Counted from the stretch's first letter, positions 1 through 9,891 are shown. The stretch is DNA of 64,000 nt from Perkinsus olseni (GCA_013115135.1 JABANP010000073.1:62001-126000); one strand, 5' to 3'. The notes: generated from the letters alone by a model not told the origin. Program-made: numbers and translations.

Positions 1-1152
1 GCTTCTCGAGTGTCGACCTTGAGCGCGTTGTTGAGAGCACCAGACTCGACATCCTGAGTGATTCGCCCCATTAGCCTATCGAAGGCGGCCTTGACCACCT
101 TGAACGCTACAGGATCTTCCTGAGAGGAGGCACGGCATTGTCCTCCTTGACAATTTTGACGAAGCTCAATCAGAGGAGCGAGATGAACGCATCGCCTCCT
201 ATCACCAGCAAACTGCAGGACCATGCCTTACATGAAGCCACTGGCAATCGCTGACCTTCTTGGCAAAGTCCGCGTCTGAGGATGTCACCACCCTCTTGCA
301 CACGCATGCTATGAGGATCGGAACTTGCCGGGTCGATGAGTCTGAACATGCAAACCTTGAATCGCCTTCGTCCTTTCATACCGTATCGCGCAGAGCGTAG
401 AAACAAATGGTGAAGCACGGAAGAGGCTACGCATGAGAAGAATTGTGGACCCTACAGCGCTCGTGAAGCTCGATGTGAGCGTGCAACTCACCCAGCTCAT
501 CGGTTATCCGGATAATCTCAGTAGCATGAAGATGTTTGAAAGCCTCTTTCTTCGTGTCACAATTGTCACAGATCTCTATCAACGTCTCGACGTAGACGTT
601 TGCCTTGGCACTGCTGACCGTGTCAGCTCGGCTGAAGATCTCGACCAGCACGCAATCGAGATCAATGCGAGCTAATCGCGAGAGGACCGACGCGCAGGAC
701 CGTAATAGCGCCTCCTCAGAGTTGTTGGAAATCTCGTTAATGATAATCCCCACAAGATCAACAATTCTCTCCTTGGTAATCTCATCGGGTGTACTTTCTA
801 GAGCGGGTAGAACGACTTCTGAGACTACGTCGTAGACACTGCTTTTGTGTGCAGGACCGGTCACTCGACATTGACTGCGGTCGACGTAGCTGAAGCAGCC
901 ATCAAGCACATCCAGTGCGTCTTGTCTCTGGTTGCACATATCCCTTATAGCCGCATGAATTGCTTTCATAACATCTGCTTCTGCCCGGTTGTCCGCGTCC
1001 GTATCCTGGAGGCAGTCCAGTAGGCAGAACAACAGCGGTTGAAGGTCACAAGACCCATCGGGCCCCCCTCCGTTCACATTGACCTCGATAGAGTCGGTTG
1101 TCTTGAAATCTCCGGGGCTAGTCCCATGGCTATGGTGCACAGTACGGGTCAT
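1..1152 (-). CDS. Helical-repeat (HEAT/ARM-like) protein, partial
   Basis: A 240-residue open exon reads leftwards from an ATG at 1152 (an in-frame ATG also lies at 1161) and continues through at least one intron towards the left edge, where the gene is cut off. The exon is almost wholly amphipathic helix with regularly spaced Leu, Ile and Val, as in HEAT or armadillo solenoids. Examples are stretches around VVLPALESTPDEITKERIV and IDLDCVLVEIFSRAD. The first 35 residues are polar and probably disordered. Downstream open frames between 1 and 420 hold more helix-like sequence (for example VVKAAFDRLMGRITQDVESG), but I could not fix their splice joins. A regulatory subunit of the PPP4R3/SMEK type crossed my mind from the solenoid look, but no diagnostic motif is visible, so no function is claimed. 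Confidence 0.5.
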
Positions 1153-1161
1153 TAAAATCAC

Positions 1162-1609
1162 TACGTAGAGTCCAGGGGATGATCAGCTGTGGGACTACAG
1201 GACCGTTGGCTGAAACGTAACAGCGAAGCGCGCGTCTTCGAAGGACATCCTCAATTAACGTGAAGTGACATAGGAACTCGGAGCAGCTGCCATTAACAAA
1301 AATAGTGCACCACACTCGCCACTCATACTACAGTAGAAGAATCACAGTGATCACTGCAAATCGACGAGCTCCAATCCAGCCAACATCACTTAACCTTAAG
1401 TTGCTCCGGCAGCTTAGAGTTGATCAAATTACTGATACGGTTCACATACTCCTCGAAAGTGCCCGGCAAGACGACCGAGTCGGCTGAGGAGAAGAACAAG
1501 TTACCCGACAGGTGGAGTTCAACGAGTAATTCTTAGCAGCGGTTACTATGATTCTCAGTGTAAGACTATCAGCACCCGAGGCAGCTATATTCCCCTCACC
1601 CAAGAAGTG
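1162..1609. other. Intergenic stretch, nothing recognised
   Basis: About 450 bases between the start of the helical-repeat gene and the end of MIC10. The open frames here are short, lack family motifs and have the random look of spacer. The two genes run in the same direction, so this should hold the promoter of the left gene and the 3' end of MIC10. Confidence 0.4.
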
Positions 1610-1831
1610 TCAACGAGCCTGGGTACGATCCGAAACTTTCCAACCCATGATATTACGATGTGTTGAATACAAATCATTTTGGCACCATGCGTATCCAAGG
1701 CCGATCCCTGCGCCCACAGCCGTAGCGGCAAGCCTCAGACGACGGCTCTTGAACAAGACCATTGCTGGAATAAACCCCGAGAAGAGGCCCATGGTGCCTT
1801 TTGAAGCGAAGTTCTGAGCAAGGCAAGGCAT
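1610..1831 (-). CDS. MIC10: MICOS complex subunit Mic10, last exon
   Basis: This exon encodes the core of Mic10, the small inner-membrane protein that bends cristae junctions by oligomerising through glycine-rich helices. A first hydrophobic helix (around GLFSGFIPAMVLF) is followed by the positively charged loop KSRRLRLA. The second helix carries the family's glycine ladder (AVGAGIGLGYAWCQ) and then NDLYS, matching the Mic10 layout of a basic hairpin between two Gly-rich helices and a conserved CQ near the end. The protein ends 21 residues later at the stop at 1610. An acceptor AG (…gctcag) sits just before the asparagine codon at about 1817, so the true exon probably begins there, with the N-terminus in one or more exons to the right. 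I could not find a convincing first exon. Recognition rests on motif layout. Confidence 0.72.
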   Translation of the reverse strand: MPCLAQNFASKGTMGLFSGFIPAMVLFKSRRLRLAATAVGAGIGLGYAWCQNDLYSTHRNIMGWKVSDRTQAR

Positions 1832-2160
1832 AGGCTACAACCAGCAGGGAAGCAAGGCGTGAATGATTCACGATCAAACCAGCGTCTTATCAGTGTAACG
1901 ATTCCGAGTCTCAGCAGGCACTCTACAGTTCTCGATAAGTTCTAATCAACCTTCGCTGCGGTACAAGCCACTCTACTGCCTGATCTATGACACATCGCAA
2001 AAAACTACGGCGCACTTCGACGGTATGGAGTCGATTCACTAGTGATTTCGGCCAGTTTCTTTCGAACGCGGATTTTTTTACCAATGCAGTTCCTGCATTG
2101 CGGTATACACGGACGCTAATAATAGCGAGCTCGTAATAATTGCTTGCGTCGTTTATTTAA

Positions 2161-2392
2161 AGTTGCCCGAGGGGATAATGTCTTGCTGCTTAAAAACTGC
2201 GTTATGCAGCCAGGCACTCGTTCGAACTTCGTATACACCCAATACGGAACACTGCATATACGCTGGCGGACATGGGACGGCACGGCGATAGATCCACTGC
2301 AAAAGAGCACATTACCACAGCATAGAGTTCGTAGTTATCCAAGGGGCCAGATTTATCTTTCTTCCCCTCGACGGCTTCCTGAGAGTTGCTCA
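2161..2392 (-). CDS. Possible small protein with one short intron
   Basis: An ATG at 2392 opens a frame beginning MSNSQEAVEGKKDKSG with a charged N-terminus. Read straight through, it gives a short peptide ending at about 2202. A GT-AG gap of about 19-22 nt near 2297-2318 would instead join it to a second open stretch ending at about 2161 (73 residues in total). No family is recognised and the intron would be unusually short for this genome, so this is a weak candidate. Confidence 0.2.
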
Positions 2393-2402
2393 TAGAAATC
2401 AA

Positions 2403-2945
2403 ACAAACCTACGAGATAATCACATGTTACACTCATCGTCAGGAATTTTCTAACAGGGAACGATCATACCCGAGGAGTACCAGAAGAAATAATGGAAAAC
2501 CGACGGCATGATCTTACCGAAAGCATTTCATCGGCACCGTGCATTGCTAAGATATTGCGTGTTGAAAATTCACGCAAGCAAAATAGTTGTAAACCTACCA
2601 AGAAGTTCTACGTCTCAAGTTGAGGCCCTTAAGCTCTGGAATTGCCAATAAGCCAGGACTAACACGCTGCTACCGATGCCCATGATTAAACAAGCACTAG
2701 ACAACGAATACAACAATCCCAAGCTAGAGGCGAAGCGACATTCCAGGAATGTTATGTATGATTCTGAATCATACAGTATGGATGTTATGTGAATGTACAT
2801 TCCTTGATGATGCAGTAATCAAGTCAGCGTCGGCCAAGTCAGGTACTCGACGGCTACGCTGTGGCGAAAAACCTGAGCAGCACTGCTGCTGCTGCAGACA
2901 CCTGATAGCGAATACTACCAATGGCCAACTGAAGGCCACCTTCAT
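2403..2945. other. Intergenic stretch with downstream flank of a duplicated gene
   Basis: Mostly without recognisable genes. The part from about 2797 to 2870 resembles 3601-3655, which lies in the same position downstream of the next DAYAPDE gene (for example AAGTCAGCG…ACGCTGTGGC in both). So the duplication that made the two neighbouring genes included 3' flank. A short CTG/CAG run sits at about 2880-2897. Confidence 0.45.
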
Positions 2946-3128
2946 TTATTCTTGTCGCCTCTGGTAGCGCTCATCCAACGTCTCGTCAGGAGCGTATGCG
3001 TTGTCCCATTCCTCGCGAGGGAGCTTCTGCAGTTCCTCACGAGTTGCATTTTCTCTCAGCCAACGCCTCGCCTGCTGCTCCTCGTAAATCTCGTCCAAGA
3101 TCCTGACCTCGATAGGATTCAGGTTCAT
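2946..3128 (-). CDS. DAYAPDE family protein, copy 1, truncated
   Basis: A 60-residue member of a family with three copies in this window. It shows the shared architecture: an N-terminal (H/P)IE helix start, a run of Glu/Arg-rich helix, a REEL/PREEW segment and the signature NAYAPDET followed by an ERYQRRQ helix. The other two copies continue into a C-terminal hydrophobic segment. Here the frame ends in TAA right after the last basic residues. Past that stop the same frame continues with a weakly hydrophobic stretch (KVAFSWPLVVFAIRCL), as though the membrane tail has been cut off by a stop mutation. It may be a soluble variant or a decaying copy. The function of the family is unknown to me. 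Confidence 0.6.
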   Translation of the reverse strand: MNLNPIEVRILDEIYEEQQARRWLRENATREELQKLPREEWDNAYAPDETLDERYQRRQE

Positions 3129-3678
3129 GAAAGCAGAGATGCCGCCAAGCTGTACGGCGTGTGAATCACACGGTGTGATACGGTCACGGGCCCAACGATG
3201 GTGTGCCCAACGTCCCGATAACGGTTATCGTACAATAGGTATGATTTTTCGCGAGAGGGGTTATAGGATAGCCCCTCCCGAGAAAAAAAACAATAATCAT
3301 TGGGTAGAAGTTCTATCATGGATCCGACTTCACGTCGTGTAACACGACTCATGCTGCTGATACGAGCGATCAAAGTAGCGAGAAAATGTAACGGTGGAGG
3401 TCGACTAGGTAGCGTTGCTACCAGTAAGTTACTAAAAGTAACGCCGAAATAACATCTAGCGAGATAGAGTCTGTAACCTCCCCGTGGCCCACTGGTAGTG
3501 AAACTCCCACTGGGGGAGGCACTCACCAATTGAAACGCCGTCACACTTCAAACACAACAAAACAAGGATTATCAATCGAACGGTGATGCGAAATTCCCCA
3601 TGCACATTTCCATGCTCTAGTAATTAAGTCAGCGGCAGTCAGATCAGGGCTCGGCAAGCACGCTGTGGCAGGTAGGCC
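3129..3678. other. Spacer between two DAYAPDE copies
   Basis: About 550 bases. A 139-codon minus-strand frame (3125-3544) covers most of it but has no motif, an odd composition and overlaps the start of copy 1, so I do not call it. Small imperfect inverted repeats are visible at about 3250-3280 (GAGGGG…CCCCTC). I see nothing else. Confidence 0.4.
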
Positions 3679-3936
3679 CTACAACGAGCAAACAAGCACG
3701 GCCATCAGAAGCATTGCTACCAATAACCCTTTGGGAGCTTCTCTCTTCTCCTTTTGGCGCCTCTCCCAACGCTCTTCCCACGATTCATCGGGGGCGTAAG
3801 CGTCGTCCCACTGCTCGCGAGGAAATTTCTCGAGCAGCTCCTCGCGAGAGAAACTTTCCCTCATCCGACGCCTCTCCTCCCTCTCCTCATGCATCTCTTC
3901 CAGCATCCTCAGCTCAATGTGGTTAAACTTGAACAT
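3679..3936 (-). CDS. DAYAPDE family protein, copy 2, tail-anchored
   Basis: 85 residues. Order of parts: HIELRMLEEMHEEREERRR (a highly charged helix, residues 6-25), FSREELLEKFPREQW (residues 29-43), the signature DDAYAPDESWEERWERRQ (residues 44-61), a basic linker, and a C-terminal hydrophobic helix (GLLVAMLLMAVLVCSL) that ends the protein. That layout, a cytosolic charged domain plus a single membrane helix at the very C-terminus, is typical of tail-anchored proteins. The ATG chosen matches the family alignment (MFKFNHIEL here; MNLNPIEV and MCMSHIEL in the other copies). There are no introns. No known domain is recognised; this seems to be a lineage-restricted family. Confidence 0.72.
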   Translation of the reverse strand: MFKFNHIELRMLEEMHEEREERRRMRESFSREELLEKFPREQWDDAYAPDESWEERWERRQKEKREAPKGLLVAMLLMAVLVCSL

Positions 3937-4185
3937 GAGACGTCAGAGACGTTGTAAACAAACGAAGATACGATTCTAACCGATCGACGGACCAGAAAAT
4001 GAAACGGCTGGGCGCAGCGCTTTTTCCGAATCTTCTTGCAATCTCGCTGTTCCTTAACGTGCCAACGAGTTGCGCTCTGATGACTTTAGGTTGTGATCAG
4101 GAAAACGGTGGTAATGGACAGTGTATTCGTCATCGTCCACTTACTTTGACTGCTCAGTGTTTACCCCCGCGTGTTTTCTGTCCAC

Positions 4186-5015
4186 ATGTTCTTCACTCGT
4201 ACCTTAGCACTACTCTTGACTCTGTGCACACTACAAGCTCAGGCAGGCAAACTCCTTCAAGCTCGGATCTCCGTACAGAATCCCCGGGTCCTCCGAGCCG
4301 GAGGAGTTCGTAGTTGAAGCCCACGAAGATTGGGCTCCCAACGGGTAGCACCTCGCTTGTCGTTCCACTCGAAGTCACGGCTCCTGCTCAGATACAAGCG
4401 CTTCAAGGAGTTGATTGGTGATCACTACTTCGACGGAGCTCGGATCTTCAGGGTTGTGGAGAACTTGTAAGTGTTTATCAGCGTGGTCCCGTCTGTTGTG
4501 GACTAATGCGTGCATTCCTTTTCAGCGTAGCACAGTGGGGCTTGCCGGCCGATCCCAAGGAGGCCGACAAGTATCAAGCCATCCCGGATGACAAGGTGGT
4601 TGGACACAATGACAAGGGTATCATCACATTCGCCGCAACTGCCATGAAGAACTCCCGAACCACACAGTTGTTCGTGAATGTACTAGATATATTGTGGCCT
4701 GATCTCCCTATTTCATTCGGCTCTTGCTTCAGCTCAAGGACAATCATTTCTTGGACGGCATGGGTTTTGCCCCTGTGGCGAAAGTGGTGGAAGGCATGGA
4801 CGTGGTGGAGCGCATCAATGCTGAGTACGGCGAGCATCCTAATCAAGGTAGATCTCTCTTATGCTGGTCTATTGACCTTGGACTTGATGTCACTGACAGG
4901 ACTGGTCCGGGCCGAAGGGGAGCAGTATCTCGCTAAGGAGTTCCCGAGGTTGACCAAAATCGTGGGAACCGAAATTCTCGAGGAAGTCGAGGACGAAAAG
5001 GTGATATGCTCCTGA
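4186..5015 (+). CDS. Secreted cyclophilin-type peptidyl-prolyl isomerase, copy 1
   Basis: Catalyses cis-trans isomerisation of X-Pro bonds, here probably in the secretory pathway because the protein starts with a signal peptide (FTRTLALLLTLCTLQAQA). Hand splicing gives introns at about 4347-4391, 4468-4526, 4680-4735 and 4847-4900. The domain reads VEAHEDWAPNG, DHYFDGARIFRVVENF, VAQWGLPADP, GIITFAATAMKNSRTTQLFVN, DNHFLDGMGFAPVAKVVEGM and a tail with AEGEQYLAKEFPRL. This is the branch with an extended C-terminus rather than the CypA type: the catalytic Arg and Phe are kept, the His of the usual FHR is Ile/Phe, and the drug-contact Trp is Phe. Between the signal peptide and EEFVVEAHED the frame slips by one base in a CCCC run near 4275. 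Skipping one C makes that segment the same length as in the neighbouring paralogue, so an indel error is likely. Confidence 0.85.
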
Positions 5016-5294
5016 CTTATTCGAAAGAAGTCATTTCTAATGGCTATTCCTCAGAACGAGCTCTAAGTTGGCGCTCATCTGAAGGATTGGAGATGCCGAT
5101 AGTTTGACCCGTTAAGGGGAATTCTTCCCCTCGACCGTCTCTCTGTGCTTCCAGTCCTTCTGGTAAAGGTTACTCGTTACTTATGCATCACGGCTCTACT
5201 GCAGAGTCTGGCTGCCACTCGTATTGATTTTTCTGCGTGGTTTACTGGTAGTTGAGTTAAAGTTGGTCGGATATGTGTGTAGCAGTAGAATTCC

Positions 5295-6418
5295 ATGCGG
5301 TGGCCCTCAGCCGCGTTCTTGCTGTGGTGCTGCTGGCTCGCTGTGAGTGCTCAAAACACTCGGCGACTGCAAGCGAGGTTTTATCTCGCACATGAAGCGG
5401 ATGGTGGCCAGGATGAAGTGCTTATCGAAGCCTACGAGTCGTGGGCTCCCAAGGGGTAATGCTGTTGGAGGGCCAGTGAGGCATGGTCGTACTATTAGGC
5501 GCAGTAAGTTGGGATATTTACGTTTCCGCTTTACTTGTTCAGTTACGCACGCTTGAAGGAGATCCTCGAAGATGGATACTTTGATGAGGCTCGTTTCTTC
5601 AGGGTTTTGAAAGGCTTGTGAGTGGGTTGGGAGCTCTTGAGGGACTGCTCTCCGTTGGAGCGATGGCTAGATGAGGCATTCTATTCCCTTTCGACTTGCG
5701 CCAAGTAGCCTTAATTATGCCTCGTTTCAGTGTCGCCCAGTGGGGGTTGCCAGCTGACCCATCGAGGAGAGAGAAGTTCCCTCCCATTGATGACGACCCT
5801 GTCGTAGAGTCCAACAAGAAGGGGACGATCTCCTTCGCGTCGGCGGGTCCGAACACTCGTACAACTCAGATGTTCATAAACGTAATACGATAAACCTCGC
5901 CCCTGGCTGCGTGCCGACACCTCTCCGTACTTTTGACGGCATTCGCTGGCAATACGGGAGTTCGAGATCACGGCTCTTCTCGGTTTCAGCTCGCTGACAA
6001 TGTGTTTCTGGACACATCGGGATTTGCGCCGGTCGCGAGAGTTTTCGGGGAATGAAAACTGTTGAGCGAATTAATGCCGAGTACGGCGAAGAACCGGATC
6101 AAGGTAGTATATTTTGTAGAACTTCTGGTATTGAGAAGTGGGAACTTGCTCGGTCCAAGCTGGATCTTAGCCGGTAATCACTGTAGTGCGTTCAGTTCAA
6201 AACGGACGCTCAAGTTGAGTGAACTTGTAGTGGGGCGAGGTCGGATGGTTGGCCACCAGGGACGGCAATTTTGCCCGGAGCGATATCATGCAGGTAAAAT
6301 ACAGAGCGAAGGAGAAAAGTACTTGCAGAGGCAGTTCCCGAGGTTGACTAAGATTCTTAGGGTGGAAATCATGGGGGAATATGATGATGTATGGTCTACG
6401 TCAAAGGGTCGCCTTTGA
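5295..6418 (+). CDS. Secreted cyclophilin-type peptidyl-prolyl isomerase, copy 2
   Basis: Tandem paralogue of the gene to its left, with the same order and intron positions. It opens with a signal peptide (RWPSAAFLLWCCWLAVSA), then LQARFYLAHEADGGQDE, VLIEAYESWAPKG, EDGYFDEARFFRVLKGF, VAQWGLPADPS, GTISFASAGPNTRTTQMFIN, DNVFLDTSGFAPVARVF, KTVERINAEYGEEPDQG and a C-terminal SEGEKYLQRQFPRLTKILR. The catalytic Arg and Phe are present and the usual active-site His is not. Introns lie at about 5456-5541, 5618-5730, 5881-5988 and 6103-6294. The frame breaks at a GGGG run near 6050, just before the conserved Gly-Met-Lys. One further G would restore VFGGMKTVERINAEYGE, the same pattern as copy 1. The exact C-terminal end is uncertain because a last intron could begin at GTATGG near 6389. 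Confidence 0.8.
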
Positions 6419-6477
6419 AGCGGTGCCGCCCCTTCAGAGTGAGGAGCTCGTACCTCGCCCACCCACCAAGCTGATCG

Positions 6478-6748
6478 ATGAGGGCAGCTTTGATGGAGAC
6501 TCCGGAGGCACGTGTAGAATTCCTTCCGGTATTGAAGGGCCGAAATGTGCCGGTCACTAAGAACATGGTGAGGATCTTCAATTTCGCGGCGCAGCGACAA
6601 CTTCCCCCGGCACTTCAGGCTACATCCATTTTGCCCTCAGGGAAAGGCGATTGGAGTTCTCTTGATAGCCGCGTTTGTTCTGGTCCTCTTCGCGAAACTG
6701 ACATCGTTCTGTCGCAGTCGTCCAGCAGCGGTGGACAGAGTGGAATGA
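6478..6748 (+). CDS. Small single-span membrane protein, RAMP4/SERP1-like
   Basis: Two exons (6478-6567 and 6641-6748) join in frame to give about 65 residues. The N-terminal half is polar and ends KGRNVPVTKNMGK. It is followed by one hydrophobic helix (AIGVLLIAAFVLVLFAKL) and a short basic tail. RAMP4/SERP1, a translocon-associated ER peptide, has a similar plan: basic N-terminus, a K-x-G-N-V-P-type motif, then a single C-terminal membrane helix. The plan and motif are seen; the identity is inferred. The start is set by a stop codon a few codons upstream. The gene follows the cyclophilin closely on the same strand, but no co-regulation is implied. Confidence 0.42.
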
Positions 6749-6832
6749 CTTGGAGCGTACTTCCCTGGCGCCATTTTACCGGTCATATTTTTTACGTTGT
6801 CTACCTCTGTTCGGGTCGTGTTCGGCTTGGCG

Positions 6833-8339
6833 ATGGATGAACCTCGGGGCGCAGCTTATTCAACGATGTCGACCCAAGGAGGGGGCGAGCTAGTCCCGAC
6901 CACTCGGCGAGCCGTGCGGAAGGGGATGAAGAGGATGCCGCTGAAGGTAGTAGGAGAGTAGTGAGTCTGGCGTTCTCACTGTGGAATCTGCGGGAGAGAG
7001 AACGATCGATGTGAGTGTTTCATGGCGGTAGAACGTCGGAAGAGAAGCGGACGGCGAAAATCCGGCGGAGGCAAGTCAGACGAGGCTTGAAGGTTGTCCC
7101 AGATAGTCTTACCAAGGGGCCGGACCTCACCGTCTGGGAGGTAGTGTCGTGGGTCCTACAACCGCTGTATCATGACGACAACGGTGATGCGGACTCACGC
7201 ACTTGCCACCTCGTTGCCTCGTCAGATTATGAAGCACGAGATCAAGTCTCATGGAGAGCGGCGTAGTGGATGAATTTGCCGGCATCGGTGTTGCCAGCTC
7301 CACCAAAGTGGCCCCCAATACGCAGTTCCCCGTAGGGAGTGTTCTGCGGGCTCTGCAGGACATGAGCACGGGCTGCGAAGCTGAGCACTGGCTCGAGGTA
7401 TTGACCATCACAAGGAGATAGACGTGAGTGCCTTTCCGTAGGTGGGGTGTATATCGACTCAAGTTTGCCCAGTATTGGCTAAGGCCGCCGAGCTCTTCGC
7501 AATGGACGTCAGCGCTCGCGCGTAAGCACTTCAGAGCGTTCTTTCTAGAGCTGGGCAACCGTACTGGGGTCGAGGAAAGTACGGTACGGAGTACGTTTCA
7601 AAATGTCAACCTAGTACGGGTACGGAGAACCAGTACGTATTAAATATATTAAGTAACGCATGTATTCTAGTATACGCAGTATACTAGTATGGTACTTGGG
7701 AACCACTGCGACGGGTGGTACGGGTACGGAGCCGTACTCGTACCCGTACCGTACTCCGTACTAGGCCGTACCCGTACCGTCGCCCACCTCTAGTTCTTTC
7801 GCGTTACCATACAGTAATCCGTCGGCAGTTTGGCGTCGGATGCACTAGGCCATGCTTTGGGGTATACGATTGCATTTTAGGTTCATGACCTCCGAGATGG
7901 CGTATGTGGATCCCTCAGTGGCCCGGTCTCGTCGCCGGCTCATGGCCTATGACCTCACCGAAGCTCTAGGTGCTTCTGCTCTTCCCCTCTGTCGCACATC
8001 GCGGAGTGGCTGCATCTTAGGCAGGTCGCCTTGCTTTGATTTCCTAGTGGACGTACTGCCTGCAACGCCGATAACGGCAGTACGGCGGGTTCATGCAAGA
8101 GAGTGTCCCTCGCCCCCGAAGCCGACGGAGGTCACAGTGGTACGCGCCCGAGCCTCGGCCCGTTTCAACTACTCTGTCGTGTCAAGCCGTCTGAGCTACT
8201 CGTGTCGTCCTCGAGTGAAGAGAGCGAGCCCGGAGACGTGGCGAAGGGAGAAGAGGACGACAAACAGTCAGAAGCGGTGGAGGCTGATATTGTGTTTGAG
8301 GACACAGACGTCGAGCTCGAGCAGGCCCTTGCTGGGTAA
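6833..8339 (+). CDS. Possible histone-fold protein with acidic tail, exons uncertain
   Basis: Several open stretches look like parts of one gene. One near 7185-7250 contains SLPRQIMKHEIKS, like the first helix of POLE3 or NF-Y type histone folds. One near 7468-7522 contains VLAKAAELFAMDVSARA, strongly like their central helix. One near 7920-7967 contains ARSRRRLMAYDLTEAL, like the third helix. A final open frame ends at 8339 with a very acidic tail (SSSSEESEPGDVAKGEEDD and on), as POLE3/CHRAC17-type proteins have. An ATG at 6833 opens a basic stretch that could be the first exon. The joins are not fully consistent in frame, so the product is a guess from motif order. The intron between helices two and three would hold the GTACGG repeat cluster. 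Confidence 0.35.
7561..7780. repeat. GTACGG/CCGTAC palindromic repeat cluster
   Basis: About 220 bases packed with GTACGG and its reverse complement. There is a block at 7561-7600, another at about 7613-7640, and a dense one at 7714-7780. The densest part forms a hairpin: GGTACGGGTACG (7717-7728), a 10-base loop, then CGTACCCGTACC (7739-7750), a perfect 12-bp stem, followed by more CCGTAC units. The centre (7640-7700) is A+T-rich with ATACTAGTAT-like palindromes. It has no coding content and looks like a foldback element or a site cluster inside an intron. Confidence 0.75.
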
Positions 8340-8486
8340 CTCGAACTGTACCATGTTGCAATCGATGCAAGGGTTTCGAAATTCACCGTCCGATAGTTTG
8401 TGTTCTGGGAGACATCGAAAGGGTTCTTCAGGATCTGCTTGTGACCCGCGCCTTGGTGGGCCCTCACGTATAATCTCCTCTGTATA

Positions 8487-9891
8487 ATGCTACCCGCTTC
8501 TACCGCCCAAGAAAGTCAGCCGGCTATCCCCTCCTCTCCTGAGGTCTCTCCCTCGGCCCTCAGCCCGGCTAATCGGACTGCGGATGGAGAGCCCCCACTG
8601 AAGCGGTTCAAGCCGAAGAAAGCCGACTTTAGGCAGCGAGTACGGCAACCGTGATGGCGAGTGTCTTCATGCTGTATGTCTTCCTTCAGGCTCACTGCAA
8701 CCCTCTGAGTGACCCACTCATGGTTTACCCTGTGTCACCTCGTCATGTGGACTGGTCCATGCATTTCCCCAAGTACTTCCACACGAACAGAAGTCAGGAA
8801 GAATGCGAGCAAACTATCTTCTGCAATACAAAGGATCATCCAATACAGTACGACTCCTCGATGATCTACGACCATCCTAACCGGAACAATTTCATCCTCG
8901 ACATCGGTTGTGGCTTTGGCGGACTGCTGGTCTCCCTCGGGCCGCTCTTCCCCAACAACCTCATTATGGGCATGGAGATACGAGAGCAGGTCACCAACTA
9001 CGTGGGCGAGCGTATCCGGAGTATGAGGTTGTCTGAAGGGCCATACAAGGGCGACAACATCGCCGTTATACGAACGAACGCGATGAAGTTCCTGGCCAAC
9101 TACTTCCCCAAGGGCTCCTGTGACAAGATGTTCTTCTGCTTCCCTGACCCTCACTTCAAGAAGCACAATTGGCGACGGAGGATCATCAACGACCCTCTGA
9201 TGAGTCTTTACGCTTACGTGTTGAAGCCAGGTAAGGGGTTAGTGGCGCTCTGGGAATTTGCTTGAGAAAATGTTGTCGTCGCTGAGATCGTCGTACGGTT
9301 GCTTCCATCTGCTTCATTCAGGTGGATTGCTGTATACGGTCACTGACGTAGGAGGACCTCCACATTTGGATGAGGGACTGTGGCGAACGTCAACATGAGC
9401 TCTTCGAGCGAGTTACCGATGCTGAACTGGTAAGAGTGGTTGTAACACTGTTGCAGAAGTTGAACAACACGGAAGCAACTCGAATTTTTGCGCGCTCGGC
9501 GGGTCTTGATGATATTTTGAGATCCGTTCCCGTGGTTTCCCTGTGTGTAGCGCGGCTGACGCCGATGAGATGACGGAAACTTTTTCGAAGCTCATTCTCT
9601 TGTTTATCACGTCCTCTTTCGTTCAGGCAGGAGACCCCTGCATCAAGTGCATCGAGAATGACACGGAAGAGGGAAAGAAGGTACGTACCTCGGACGGCCG
9701 CCGCCATCGCCCAACTGGGGAAGTCTTTTCAGGTCAAGCGAGCTGGCAAGCCCTGCTACACGGCCGTGTTCAGACGGCGTTGCGACCCTCCCTCGCTCAT
9801 TGACCAAGCGGCCTCTTACCACAGATTCCTAGAAGAGGCCGCGGCCCGGCAAGCAGCTGCTGCTGTGGCTGCTGGTGCTCTGGGCCTTTAA
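8487..9891 (+). CDS. TRM8: tRNA (guanine-46-N7) methyltransferase
   Basis: The eukaryotic TRM8/METTL1 enzyme puts m7G at position 46 of tRNA using S-adenosylmethionine, normally with a WD-repeat partner (Trm82/WDR4). Exons: 8487-8639, 8690-9230, 9322-9429, 9627-9680, 9733-9891. The N-terminus is Ser/Pro-rich with a basic patch. Family motifs follow in order: HVDWSMHFPKYF, the SAM-binding DIGCGFGGLLVSLGPLFP, GMEIREQVTNYV, RTNAMKFLANYFPKG, the catalytic-site segment FFCFPDPHFKKHNWRRRI, YAYVLKPGG and LLYTVTDV-EDLHIWM, then FERVTDAEL and a Lys-rich KRAGKPCY near the end. The tail is Ala-rich. At 9349-9354 one base (a G) must be skipped to go from TDV to EDLHIWM. The alignment is otherwise continuous, so this is probably a consensus error. 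Confidence 0.93.

Noticed and set aside
3125..3544. 139-codon minus-strand open frame between DAYAPDE copies
   Set aside because: No motif, no splice logic, overlaps the start of copy 1 and has the composition of spacer.
4015..4313. 104-codon frame overlapping the first cyclophilin exon
   Set aside because: The signal peptide and the cyclophilin segment lie in the other two frames; this one ends in low-complexity Ser/Arg.
7852..8487. 211-codon plus-strand open frame
   Set aside because: It mixes a plausible short exon (RSRRRLMAYDLTEAL) with motif-free, Arg/Ser/Cys-rich translation; the acidic exon at 8170-8339 is in another frame.
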